Shown piece after piece: positions 27,603 through 36,217 of a stretch of DNA of 64,000 nucleotides (position 1 is its first letter; each line of letters begins with the position of its first letter). The notes below the pieces were generated by a model that was not told where the DNA came from, searched no databases, and saw only the letters and a program-made list of their open reading frames with translations. The translations under genes were made by a program, and so were the position numbers. This DNA is from Pseudomonas putida (GTDB taxonomy: Bacteria; Pseudomonadota; Gammaproteobacteria; Pseudomonadales; Pseudomonadaceae), in the NCBI RefSeq assembly GCF_028682635.1, contig NZ_JANHLK010000005.1, positions 124,001 to 188,000 on the forward strand. The letters run 5' to 3'.

Positions 27603-28666
27603 CAGTCACCGTCGTTGGCGTTGAAGCCCAGTTGGATGCCCAGCGCCTTGGCCAGCTCGCCTTCGTGCAGGCGGTGGACGACGTTGAGGCTGTCGTAGAG
27701 ATCATTGAGTTGCTGGCGACCGGCGTCGTCGTCGAGCATTTCGGTCAGCGAGCGCTGGCTGCTGGCGAACAGTTTCAACGAGGCGGCGTAGGCCGCGTCG
27801 ATCTTGTCGGCCAATGGCTTTTGATCGCTCGGCAACAGGCCGCGCAGGCCTTTATTGTCGACACCTTCCCACACCGTTTTGGCGGCGGCGAGGCTGGCCT
27901 CCAGGGCGCTCAGGGACGACTGGCTACGCCACGCATCGGCCTGGAACGGCTGCGGCACGCCTTTGCTCTGGCGGCCCATCGGCGTGCCGAGCTTTTTCTT
28001 CAAGGTATCGAGGGCGGTCACCTGCACACGCAGCAGATCGGCGATCGCTTCGTGGGAGTCGGCGTAGCGCTGGTTCGGGAACTTGCTCATCTGCGCGAGC
28101 ATGCCGTCGGTGTTGTTCCAGCTCTTGAGGATCTCTTCGGCCAGCTGTTTCTGGCGTTCGCCAATGGCGATCAGCAGCGGACAGTACTTGGCCTTCTGCT
28201 CGGCGTTAGCCACATCAGGCTTGCTGTCGAACAGGATGTATTCGTAGGCCGACAGGCCTTGCACCACCACACTGGACTTGGCCAGCGCCGCGGCATCGAT
28301 CTGTGGTTGCGCGGTGACCAGTTGTTCGACCTGACGACCGACCAGGTTCTTCTTGTCCGGCCAGAACTGCACTTGCCAGGCACGGTTGCCTTCGGCCAGT
28401 GGACCAATCAGCAGCGGTTGCAGCTCGGCCCAGGCTTTTTGCGCGTGCAGGAAGTCGGCGCGGGCGGTTTCGAGGTTTTCCTTGCCTTCGCAGTAGGCGA
28501 GGGCGCTGACGGCCAACTGGCGGTCGGCTTCAACCCAGCGGGTGTAGGTCGGCAGGATCACCGACTTGGCGATCGCTGCCGAAGTAACGGCCTGCGGGTC
28601 CTGCGGCGAGCAGGCGCCCAGGGCGAGTGCGGCAAGGCTGGTGAACAACAATTTGGGACGGAACAT
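27602..28666 (-). CDS. Imelysin-family lipoprotein
   Basis: 354 aa. Signal peptide with lipobox (SLAALALGACSPQ) makes it a lipoprotein. The imelysin/EfeO-M75-like fold is suggested by LQPLLIGPLAEGN, FWPDKKNLVGRQVEQL, VQGLSAYEYILFD and the C-terminal helices. The second-domain sequence VVVQGLSAYEYILF has a Tyr-Glu where classical imelysins have the GxHxxE motif, so metal binding may differ. GGGAG ribosome site. Matches PA4372; probably acts in iron acquisition with the dihaem protein upstream. Confidence 0.87.
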   Translation of the reverse strand: MFRPKLLFTSLAALALGACSPQDPQAVTSAAIAKSVILPTYTRWVEADRQLAVSALAYCEGKENLETARADFLHAQKAWAELQPLLIGPLAEGNRAWQVQFWPDKKNLVGRQVEQLVTAQPQIDAAALAKSSVVVQGLSAYEYILFDSKPDVANAEQKAKYCPLLIAIGERQKQLAEEILKSWNNTDGMLAQMSKFPNQRYADSHEAIADLLRVQVTALDTLKKKLGTPMGRQSKGVPQPFQADAWRSQSSLSALEASLAAAKTVWEGVDNKGLRGLLPSDQKPLADKIDAAYAASLKLFASSQRSLTEMLDDDAGRQQLNDLYDSLNVVHRLHEGELAKALGIQLGFNANDGD

Positions 28667-28692
28667 GTCGGGCTCCCGCTGGAAGATGCGTA

Positions 28693-30120
28693 TTAAAGGG
28701 AATTCAGGAACGCCAGCAACGCAGCGCGCTGCTCGGCATTGAAAGTCAAAACCTGTTGCTGCGCCGCTGTTGCCTCGCCGCCATGCCAGAGCACGGCTTC
28801 AAGCAGGTTGCGGGCGCGGCCGTCATGCAGGAACTGGGTATGGCCACTGACCGCCTGCGTCAGGCCAATGCCCCACAACGGCGGGGTGCGCCAATCGCGG
28901 CCACTGGCCTGGAACTCGGTGCGGTTGTCGGCCAGGCCGTCGCCCATGTCGTGCAGCAGCAGATCGCTGTAGGGGCGAATCACTTGATTGGCCAGTTCAG
29001 GTTCGGCGGCGTTGGCGGCGGTGGTGTACTTCGGGGTGTGACAGGACTGGCAGCCGGCCTGGTAGAACAGGTTTTTGCCGGCCAGCACCTGGGGCGTGCC
29101 GACATCGCGGCGCGCCGGCACGGCGAGGTTGCGGGTATAGAACAGCACCAGGCGCAGGATGTTGTCGCTGACTTCAGGCTCGCCATCGGGGCCGTTGCCG
29201 CTTGGTGCCTGTTTGCAGGCGGTTTGCGCGTCGGTGCAGTCGTCAAAGGGGCGCAGGCTGGTCGTGAGGCCCATGTCACCGGAAAACGCATGCACATTTT
29301 GTTGATTGAGGTTCGGTTGCCCGGCTTTCCAGCCAAATCGCCCGAGCACGGTTTTTTGCTGCACGTCATCCCAGACCCGGTTCGGACGCCCGGCAATGCC
29401 GTTATTGGCCTTTGCCTGCGCTTGGGCATTGGCCAGGATCGCCTCTTCCGGGATGGCCTCCAGCAAGCCCAGGCCAATCATCGGCGGTGCCACCCGTGCC
29501 GAGAATCGCGTGTCGGGGTGCATCGGGCCGTAGTTCAGTTGGGTAATGTTCAGGCTCGGTTTGCGCAATTGGACTTCGGTGCCGTCCTTGAAGCGAATCG
29601 GCACCGGCGTGTACTCGACCCGCACCTTGCCTTCCGGGGTGACGCCAGGCACGGCCATGTCCTGGAACTGCCCACCATAGACCGGCTCCGGTACGACGCC
29701 CTGCTGCTCGATGACCTTGGCGTAGGCCGGGGCGTCGGGAATCGACAGGCGTACCAGCATCGACACGGCATTCGACGCATCGGCGGGCGGCGGGTGACCG
29801 CGGCCGTCCTTGATATGGCAGCCCTGGCAGGCATTGGTATTGAACAGCGGGCCGAGGCCGTCGCGGGCGGTGGTGGTCGAAGGCGCGATCACCCAGGGGC
29901 TGCGAAAGAAACTGTTGCCGACGCTGAAGTCCACGCGCCGTGACGGCGGCAGGTTGGCGGAGGGCAGCGAAAAGGCGTTCTGGTCGGTCTTGCGCACGGT
30001 CGTGCTGCCGCCGGAGCGGGCTTCACCGGGTTCGGCCTGGGTGAACTTCGGGGCGTCATCGCAGGCACTCAGGCACAGGGCCAGCAACAGTGCGGACAAG
30101 CGAAGAGGCAGCGAGGGCAT
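28693..30120 (-). CDS. Dihaem c-type cytochrome, DUF1111 family
   Basis: 475 aa from the ATG at 30120, chosen because AGGA precedes it and it gives a clean lipoprotein signal (LLLALCLSACDD). Two CxxCH haem sites: NACQGCHIKDG (about 95-105) and AGCQSCHTPKY (about 360-370). The family is often called thiol oxidoreductase and is related to MauG-type dihaem proteins. It corresponds to PA4371 and sits 26 bases before the imelysin gene, as one operon; in P. aeruginosa icmP follows directly, but here a toxin gene intervenes. Confidence 0.87.
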   Translation of the reverse strand: MPSLPLRLSALLLALCLSACDDAPKFTQAEPGEARSGGSTTVRKTDQNAFSLPSANLPPSRRVDFSVGNSFFRSPWVIAPSTTTARDGLGPLFNTNACQGCHIKDGRGHPPPADASNAVSMLVRLSIPDAPAYAKVIEQQGVVPEPVYGGQFQDMAVPGVTPEGKVRVEYTPVPIRFKDGTEVQLRKPSLNITQLNYGPMHPDTRFSARVAPPMIGLGLLEAIPEEAILANAQAQAKANNGIAGRPNRVWDDVQQKTVLGRFGWKAGQPNLNQQNVHAFSGDMGLTTSLRPFDDCTDAQTACKQAPSGNGPDGEPEVSDNILRLVLFYTRNLAVPARRDVGTPQVLAGKNLFYQAGCQSCHTPKYTTAANAAEPELANQVIRPYSDLLLHDMGDGLADNRTEFQASGRDWRTPPLWGIGLTQAVSGHTQFLHDGRARNLLEAVLWHGGEATAAQQQVLTFNAEQRAALLAFLNSL

Positions 30121-30179
30121 CAGACATCCTGCAAGACGAGCAAAACAAGGGCGCAAAGTCTAACAGGGCAGGGGGTTTT

Positions 30180-30196
30180 GAATAAGAGGAATTATC
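30180..30196 (-). promoter_or_regulatory. Weak candidate Fur site
   Basis: Read on the minus strand this is GATAATTCCTCTTATTC, sharing GATAAT and the TTATTC arm with the Fur consensus. It lies 60 bases before the dihaem cytochrome gene and about 80 before the divergent toxin gene. It could keep the separated half of the iron cluster under iron control; support is weak. Confidence 0.3.
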
Positions 30197-30278
30197 GTTT
30201 GCCTGATTTGGGACATAGACCCAGGCCTGACGCACCCAATACATATGTAACGCACCAGGGGGTTCTCCCAGGGGCACG

Positions 30279-33200
30279 ATGGGGGCTGTTTACCCACAGA
30301 AGAGATTCGCCATGCTGCATGAACCTTCATCCCTGGCAGCGTTACCTGCCGTCCGGGACAATTCCTTGCAAATCACCCAGAGCAGGAAGTTGTCGGCACT
30401 GAGTATCCAGACCGCAGAGCTGTTCCAGGGCCAACCTGCCTTCCATGCTTTCGTGCAACAGCACTTCGACAAGGCGTTCCCTGATCTGACGCCGTCGCTG
30501 GATCTGCTGCGCAGCTTTATCGAGTGTCTCGAAACCGACGACGCGTCCACCGGGGAGCCGGACGACACGTTCGATATCCAGTCGATGTCGTCCAGCCTGA
30601 TGGACGCGGTGGTGCAACGTATCGTCACCGGGCAAGCGGCGGACTTTACCAGTCGCAAGGCCCGCTTCTATCGAGTACCCGAAGCGGGCAAGGAGGCGAC
30701 GCTCCTGACCGCGCTCACGCCCGGGGCGTTCGATACATTTCTCGATGACCTGGCCGGCGGGTTGCTGGCGAACTATGGACAGTACCTGGATGAATACTGG
30801 GCTGGCGCCGTGGGCCCGACCGATTCGCGAACCCGCAAGCAATGGTTGATCGAGACTCGAACCGAGGCGCTGAAAGCCGAAGTCGCCTTGCTCAAGGGTG
30901 ATGGCTTGCTCGACGCCACCGATGAGGCGCTGTTCGGCAAAGTGTTGCGCTACCCGACCGCCCAGGCTCGGCAGATTTTAAAAAGTTATCGTCCTTGTGT
31001 GTATGGGCTGGCCCTCACGGACGATGAGGCAGCCCATATCCCGCTGCATGGTGCGTTCATCCTGACCGCACGGGACCCGCAAGACTCGGAGGTGAAGTGG
31101 GATACCAAGGACGCTGCCCCGACGATTCGTCCCGTTGCGCCGACAGCCAATGTGGGCCAGGTGTTGTTGTTTGTCCCCGCCATGGGTCTTGAGGCGTTCG
31201 ACTCGTTGGCCAGCCTTGACCGCGAACTGCATCGAAGATTGAGCCATGGCGCCGAGTTCACGACGTTGCTGGCCTTGGTGGCCGACAAGGACCAGGCCCG
31301 CGGCCTGGCCTTGCATCGTGCTGCCCCTGAACGCGATCGGGTGCATTACCTGGAGCGTCTGGACTCTCCCTTCAGCCATGGCATTGAATCGCAGTGCCTG
31401 CTGATTCGCGAAAACCTCGCCTCGACCGTTGACAGGTACCAGGATACGGGGGCGCACATCGATAAGGCGGACCTGCCCTGCGGATTTGACCGGGTGACCG
31501 ATTTGCGCAGGGCCTTTGATGTCGAGCAGGTCTTGTGGGCGCGGATCAAAAAGCGCTGCCGGGCCCGGTTGGCGGCCTTTCTGCAGGATGCCGACGAAAC
31601 CGACAAAAATGCCTGGGCCACGGCAACGGCCAGTTATGGCGAGGAACTGGCCAACCTGTCCGAGCCCGAAGGGTTTCCGTCATTAACCCAGTTCAGCAAC
31701 CGCCGTGACCTGTTGGCCTACAGCAATCGCCGACTTCGCGCGGCCCTCGAGGGCGAGTATGGCCTGACGGTCAATCCGGACGACATCATCGTCCACAGCA
31801 AGGAGCCATCAGTCCCTCCGATTGTCGTTCCCCCTGGCGCGCCCGGCTCCACCATCCGCGACCCCGGCGAGCCGCTGTACAAGCACCGCAAGCGGACGTT
31901 GACCGAGCTGGCCCTGGAAAATGTCGGTGGACTGGATTTCAACTTCACCCATTTCTCCAGGATGACCTTGAAGGTCGAGGGCAGCGACAAGCCCGAGGAA
32001 GCCTTGCAGCCCGAGGATATGCAGGCAGCGAAATCGGCCGAGACGTTTGACGACTTGAGCCTTGAGCAGGTCAAGGACCTGGTCCGCAGGCTCAACGTCG
32101 GTAAAAATTACGACGCTTTTTTGAAGGACGCATTGATCACTTCCCCGCAGGCGGCGGTTCGCAAGCAAGCTTATGCCCGGGTCATGGAACGGCAGCTGCG
32201 CCTGGACGCCATTGAAGCCAAGATCAATGGCGATTTTTACCCGGACCGGCTGGCACGTGGTTTCAACTGGGTACAGACGGTGCTCGATGCGCCGGTCGAC
32301 GACGATAAGCGTCGCGAGGTCGAGGGGCATCGGGTGGTGGTAGAACATCTGAAGCTGCGCGGTCAGCGGGTACGCGGGGTGTTGTTGTTCCGTACGTCCG
32401 CGGCCGGCGGCTCGATTGTGGCGTATACGCCCCAGGCGCCTGGCGGACGGGTGTTTCATGAGTTTGTCGCTGAGCGCTTCACGCTTGATTTCACCCATGA
32501 CAGTCAATGGCGGGAGTATCTGGTTGGGCGGGTAGAGCGGGCGTTCCAACCCCATGTCCGGTCCACGTTGAGAGGTCGGGGCGACCTTTCAATGGTTCAC
32601 ATGTCCAGGATTGCCAACAACCTCTTTGAGGACGCCTACGAAACCGAGGTCAATTTTGCGATCAACGATGCAGCGGCTCAAGTGACCACCACCGAGCAAA
32701 CCAACGTCGAGACTGGAATCAGCGTTGCCACCACGGCGCTTGATGTCCTGATGATGGTATTGCCGGTGCGGGTGACCTTGCCGATCGGCCTGGCCAGGAG
32801 CCTGTATTCCGTCTTCAACGTGGTGGAAGCGGCGAGCCTGGGAGACCGAACCGCCGCGGCCCATCACGTCGTCCGGGCATTGGGCGAGTTTGTCGGTGCG
32901 TTGGCCGATGGGTTTGTCGGCTCGCGACATGTCAGTGGCGGGCTGAAGGTCGCTCCAGGCGCGCGATGGTTGAACCCGGAAATGGCTCTGGGGAAAAAGC
33001 CCGAGGGGCTGTTGCCCTTGCCGGGGTGGGAGGGCAAGGGCATCCACTACAGAACATCGAAAGTCGATGGTTCAAAGCAGTATTTCCTCAATGACCGAAA
33101 CCACTGGTACTCGATCATCGATGAAGGTTTCGAGGACGCCTGGCGAGTCAGGGACGCTCGCAAACCGATCCAGGGGCATTACTCACCGATTCGCCAGGAT

Positions 33201-34562
33201 TCGGCGGGGCACTGGGAAATCGGCACTCATCACGATGCGCCCGGGTTGGGCGGCGGAGTCACCGAGAGAGCACTCAGGGATGTTCGACCGTTTCTTGACG
33301 AAACACAGGCCAGGCGCGTGTTCGACTCGTTCCTTTTTCCGCGAGGACGTCAAAGCGAGTTCGAATTGAGTCTGGTTGATCACCTGCGCAGAGGGATGGA
33401 CCTGAGTGTTTTCGACCCGTACCTGACGATCTCTCCCCATCGTTTGCAATTACGCCTCAGAGGCCTGGATTTCTCGCGCTCATGGAGCGGCGGCGAGGTT
33501 ACCGACACCACTCGACCGGCACCCGTTGAGCCGACGCCAGGGCCGAGTCGACCGGCGCCCGCCCCGTCGCGCCCGGCCCGTCCAGCCAATGAGAAATTTG
33601 CCGATTGGGGGCAAGTCATTGATGCGACCCAGCTTCAGTTGCAAAACGCGCAAATGGGGATCTATCGACGAACGGCGGGCGACCCGGCGTTGGTCGGGCG
33701 CGACTACGTCAAGATCGACGAGCGCTATTATCCGATCCTGCCTGCCGGGGGAACCGTGAGAGAGGGGCTGGTTTTCATGTACGACCCGGCCATCGAGATC
33801 AATAATTTTGTGCAATTCGAGCAGTTGCTGCGGTCTGATCTGTTCAGCCAGCCAAGAGTGGCCACCTTCAGTACGACACTGTCCCGGTGGGTACATCCGA
33901 TCGAGTTGCCTTTCGAGAAAAGTATCGCTGCGTACGTGGAGGATGGGTTTGCGACGTTGACCGTGGATTCGCGGTTGCAGGTGGCCAACCGCCTGTTCAA
34001 TCAGGCCAATCCAGCGGGGCCAACCGGCTGGGGGATCACTTCGATGCGGCGCACCCTGCAGAACTGGCGTTTCGGGCCCTCGGCAACCCGAGCGTCATTG
34101 GGTGATCCGTTGTCGATGCTGCCGAGAGCGCCGAGGGCACTGGATGGGTCCTGGACGCTCAACAGCCCTCCAGGTTATTACAGTCGGCTGCATTTCAGCA
34201 CTGAAGGGGTTGATGTGCTGTTGCATGACGCGCTCAGTAGCGGATCTGGAAGTACGCTACGGACATTGATGACCGAGCGATTGACCGGCAGTCGCTACCA
34301 GGTGGTCCCCGGCGGTGCCGGGTCCGAGCTGATTTTCCGGCGTCCGGGGCGTGAGACGCTGTATTGGTTGACCTTACGCAGCGTCGTGGGGGACGTGGTC
34401 GAGGGCGGCAGCTATGTCGGTCCAAGGACTCACCAGATGGACCCTGCAACCCGTGCGTTGTTCGTTCAAGCTCAAGCTGACAACAACCTGGTGACATTGA
34501 TCGGCGGTATCCAGCGGCCGGTGGAGGGTGGCGCGGTGAATATTTTCGTTTTCCGCATCTGA
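30279..34562 (+). CDS. Very large DUF6543 (dermonecrotic-toxin domain) protein
   Basis: 1427 aa. The N-terminal and central parts (to about residue 800) resemble the DUF6543 'dermonecrotic toxin domain' of Pseudomonas toxins, including EQVKDLVRRLNVGKNYDAFL near 591, a spacing motif also seen in the 1696-aa NEL protein of this window. A hydrophobic segment lies at about 816-854 (TALDVLMMVLPVRVTLPIGL). A Pro-rich linker (about 1078-1107, PVEPTPGPSRPAPAPSRP) precedes a 320-residue C-terminal domain I do not recognise, which may be the active part. No signal peptide. ATG at 30279 has AGGGG 5 bases before; ATG at 30312 is an alternative. It sits head-on inside an iron-uptake cluster. Export route and target unknown. 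Confidence 0.75.
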   Translation: MGAVYPQKRFAMLHEPSSLAALPAVRDNSLQITQSRKLSALSIQTAELFQGQPAFHAFVQQHFDKAFPDLTPSLDLLRSFIECLETDDASTGEPDDTFDIQSMSSSLMDAVVQRIVTGQAADFTSRKARFYRVPEAGKEATLLTALTPGAFDTFLDDLAGGLLANYGQYLDEYWAGAVGPTDSRTRKQWLIETRTEALKAEVALLKGDGLLDATDEALFGKVLRYPTAQARQILKSYRPCVYGLALTDDEAAHIPLHGAFILTARDPQDSEVKWDTKDAAPTIRPVAPTANVGQVLLFVPAMGLEAFDSLASLDRELHRRLSHGAEFTTLLALVADKDQARGLALHRAAPERDRVHYLERLDSPFSHGIESQCLLIRENLASTVDRYQDTGAHIDKADLPCGFDRVTDLRRAFDVEQVLWARIKKRCRARLAAFLQDADETDKNAWATATASYGEELANLSEPEGFPSLTQFSNRRDLLAYSNRRLRAALEGEYGLTVNPDDIIVHSKEPSVPPIVVPPGAPGSTIRDPGEPLYKHRKRTLTELALENVGGLDFNFTHFSRMTLKVEGSDKPEEALQPEDMQAAKSAETFDDLSLEQVKDLVRRLNVGKNYDAFLKDALITSPQAAVRKQAYARVMERQLRLDAIEAKINGDFYPDRLARGFNWVQTVLDAPVDDDKRREVEGHRVVVEHLKLRGQRVRGVLLFRTSAAGGSIVAYTPQAPGGRVFHEFVAERFTLDFTHDSQWREYLVGRVERAFQPHVRSTLRGRGDLSMVHMSRIANNLFEDAYETEVNFAINDAAAQVTTTEQTNVETGISVATTALDVLMMVLPVRVTLPIGLARSLYSVFNVVEAASLGDRTAAAHHVVRALGEFVGALADGFVGSRHVSGGLKVAPGARWLNPEMALGKKPEGLLPLPGWEGKGIHYRTSKVDGSKQYFLNDRNHWYSIIDEGFEDAWRVRDARKPIQGHYSPIRQDSAGHWEIGTHHDAPGLGGGVTERALRDVRPFLDETQARRVFDSFLFPRGRQSEFELSLVDHLRRGMDLSVFDPYLTISPHRLQLRLRGLDFSRSWSGGEVTDTTRPAPVEPTPGPSRPAPAPSRPARPANEKFADWGQVIDATQLQLQNAQMGIYRRTAGDPALVGRDYVKIDERYYPILPAGGTVREGLVFMYDPAIEINNFVQFEQLLRSDLFSQPRVATFSTTLSRWVHPIELPFEKSIAAYVEDGFATLTVDSRLQVANRLFNQANPAGPTGWGITSMRRTLQNWRFGPSATRASLGDPLSMLPRAPRALDGSWTLNSPPGYYSRLHFSTEGVDVLLHDALSSGSGSTLRTLMTERLTGSRYQVVPGGAGSELIFRRPGRETLYWLTLRSVVGDVVEGGSYVGPRTHQMDPATRALFVQAQADNNLVTLIGGIQRPVEGGAVNIFVFRI

Positions 34563-34577
34563 GGCAAGCGAAGCGAC

Positions 34578-34611
34578 AAAAAAAATGCCCCGAACGTGTC
34601 GGGGCATTTTT
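34578..34611. terminator. Bidirectional terminator between toxin gene and icmP
   Basis: AAAAAATGCCCCG-AACGTGT-CGGGGCATTTTTA: strong stem with A- and T-runs on both sides, serving the two convergent genes. Confidence 0.93.
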
Positions 34612-34634
34612 ATGCACAGGCTGGCCTGCGTTGA

Positions 34635-35990
34635 TCAGAACTCGTGATCAGCGTTGTCCGGGTTCAGGTCGCTGATCCCCAGTTTGCCGGCGGCGGCTTC
34701 GATCGAACCGGTCTGCTTGACCAGTGAGGCGATGGCGTCACGGACGATCTGGTTGCCGGCGGTGTTGCCGGCAGCGATCAGCTGGTCGTAGTGCTCACCC
34801 TTGTTGGCGTGATCGACGATGACCTGCATCTTGGCTTCGGTGGCGGCCAGGTCGGCCTTGAGCGCGGTGTCCGCAGCCGGGTCGGCCTTGGCCACCAGGG
34901 ACGACAGGCTGGCGCCGGTCATTTTGGTGCCATCGACGCGGGTGTATTCGCCCAGGTACACGTTACGGATGCCTTTGGCATCGTAGAACTGCGAGTTGTG
35001 GGTGTTGTCGCTGAAGCAGTCGTGTTCGTCTTCCGGGGAGTTGGCTTCCAGGGAAACCTTCATGCGCTCGCCCGCCAGTTCGCCCAGGGACAGGCTACCC
35101 ATGCCGAACAGCATTTTGCGCAGGCCGCTTTCAGCCGGTTCCGCTTCCAGGGTGGCGCGGTAGTTGTCGGCCACGTTCGGCTTCCAGTTACCGACCATTT
35201 CTTCCAGGTCGCTGACCAGCAATTGCGTCACGGACTTCAGGTAGGCGCGGCGACGATCGTTGTGACCGCCGGTGGCGCCTTTGCCTTCCAGGTAGTCCGA
35301 AGCTGGACGGTTGCCGGCGCCAGGGCCGGTGCCGTTCAGGTCCTGGCCCCAGAGCAGGAATTCGATGGCGTGGTAGCCAGTGGCGACGTTGGCCTCGGAA
35401 CCGCCCAGTTCGTTCAGGCTGGCGAGTTTTTCCGGGGTGATGTCTTTCACGTCGACCTTGTCTTCGCCGACCTGGATTTCAGTATTGGCGATGATGTTGG
35501 CCGTGGCGCCAGGGTTACCCAGTGCGTGCTCGTAGGATTTGTCGACGTAGTCGATCAGGCCTTCGTCCAGTGGCCAGGCGTTCACCTGACCTTCCCAGTC
35601 GTCGATGATGGTGTTGCCGAAGCGGAACACTTCGCTCTGCAGGTAAGGAACGCGGGCGGCGATCCAGGCAGCCTTGGCGGCTTTCAGGGTGTCGGCGTTC
35701 GGCTTGGCCAGGAAAGCGTCAACAGCGGTTTGCAGGGTTTTCGCAGTGGATTCGGCATCGCTGTAAACGGCGAACACGATGTCGGCGTAATGTGCGACAA
35801 CGGCCTTGGCAGCGGCTTCGTCGACCTTGCTGGCAGCGGCAGGTGCAGCGGCTGGAGCGGCCGGGGCAGCAGCGGTGCTGGCCGCTGGCGCAGGAGCGGC
35901 CGCTTTTTCTTTGTCTTTACCTTCACCGCAACCGGCGAGGGAAATTGCGATGGCCAACAGACTGGCGGTAGCCAGAGGCATACGAATCAT
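34635..35990 (-). CDS. icmP: Imelysin-type iron-regulated lipoprotein IcmP
   Basis: 451 aa. The start at 35990 (MIRMPLATA) is preferred to 35999 because CAGG then sits 9 bases away. Lipobox AISLAGCGEG. A low-complexity Ala/Pro linker (about 25-55) precedes the imelysin domain with the GxHxxE motif GYHAIEFLLWGQD, a hallmark of the M75 imelysin/EfeO-like family. The P. aeruginosa homologue PA4370 (IcmP) was described as an insulin-cleaving protein; the family is now mostly linked to iron uptake. A candidate Fur palindrome lies upstream. Confidence 0.9.
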   Translation of the reverse strand: MIRMPLATASLLAIAISLAGCGEGKDKEKAAAPAPAASTAAAPAAPAAAPAAASKVDEAAAKAVVAHYADIVFAVYSDAESTAKTLQTAVDAFLAKPNADTLKAAKAAWIAARVPYLQSEVFRFGNTIIDDWEGQVNAWPLDEGLIDYVDKSYEHALGNPGATANIIANTEIQVGEDKVDVKDITPEKLASLNELGGSEANVATGYHAIEFLLWGQDLNGTGPGAGNRPASDYLEGKGATGGHNDRRRAYLKSVTQLLVSDLEEMVGNWKPNVADNYRATLEAEPAESGLRKMLFGMGSLSLGELAGERMKVSLEANSPEDEHDCFSDNTHNSQFYDAKGIRNVYLGEYTRVDGTKMTGASLSSLVAKADPAADTALKADLAATEAKMQVIVDHANKGEHYDQLIAAGNTAGNQIVRDAIASLVKQTGSIEAAAGKLGISDLNPDNADHEF

Positions 35991-36047
35991 GGCGAACATC
36001 CTGCTTCGAGAGGGGGTGGTATAACGCGTCCAGCGCGCAAAACTGCG

Positions 36048-36074
36048 ACATAATGCAAATCTTTCGCATTATGT
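36048..36074 (-). promoter_or_regulatory. icmP: Candidate Fur-type palindrome upstream of icmP
   Basis: ACATAATGC and GCATTATGT are perfect 9-base inverted arms separated by AAATCTTTC, located 58 bases before the icmP start. The core resembles AATGCAAAT/ATTCGCATT-type Fur boxes of pseudomonads. Binding by Fur is inferred from the gene's iron-linked family. Confidence 0.55.
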
Positions 36075-36111
36075 GTAAAGGGTTGTGGTTGGAAATATTT
36101 CTTATTCACCT

Positions 36112-36211
36112 TGTGGGAGCGAGCTTGCTCGCGATGAACGTCAGGGCGCCGCGTTTATTCAGACAGCACGCGTTATCGTTAACGTCCATCGCGAGCAAGC
36201 TCGCTCCCACA
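36112..36211. repeat. Paired REP element (class GGGAGCGAGCTTGCTCGCG)
   Basis: TGTGGGAGCGAGCTTGCTCG and its inverse at the other end, with a spacer that is itself partly symmetric (GATGAACGTCAGG ... TAACGTCCATC). Confidence 0.9.
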
Positions 36212-36217
36212 TAGGGA

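Noticed and set aside
27533..28696. Long plus-strand frame across the imelysin gene
   Set aside because: Antisense shadow of an intact lipoprotein gene with lipobox and coupled downstream start.
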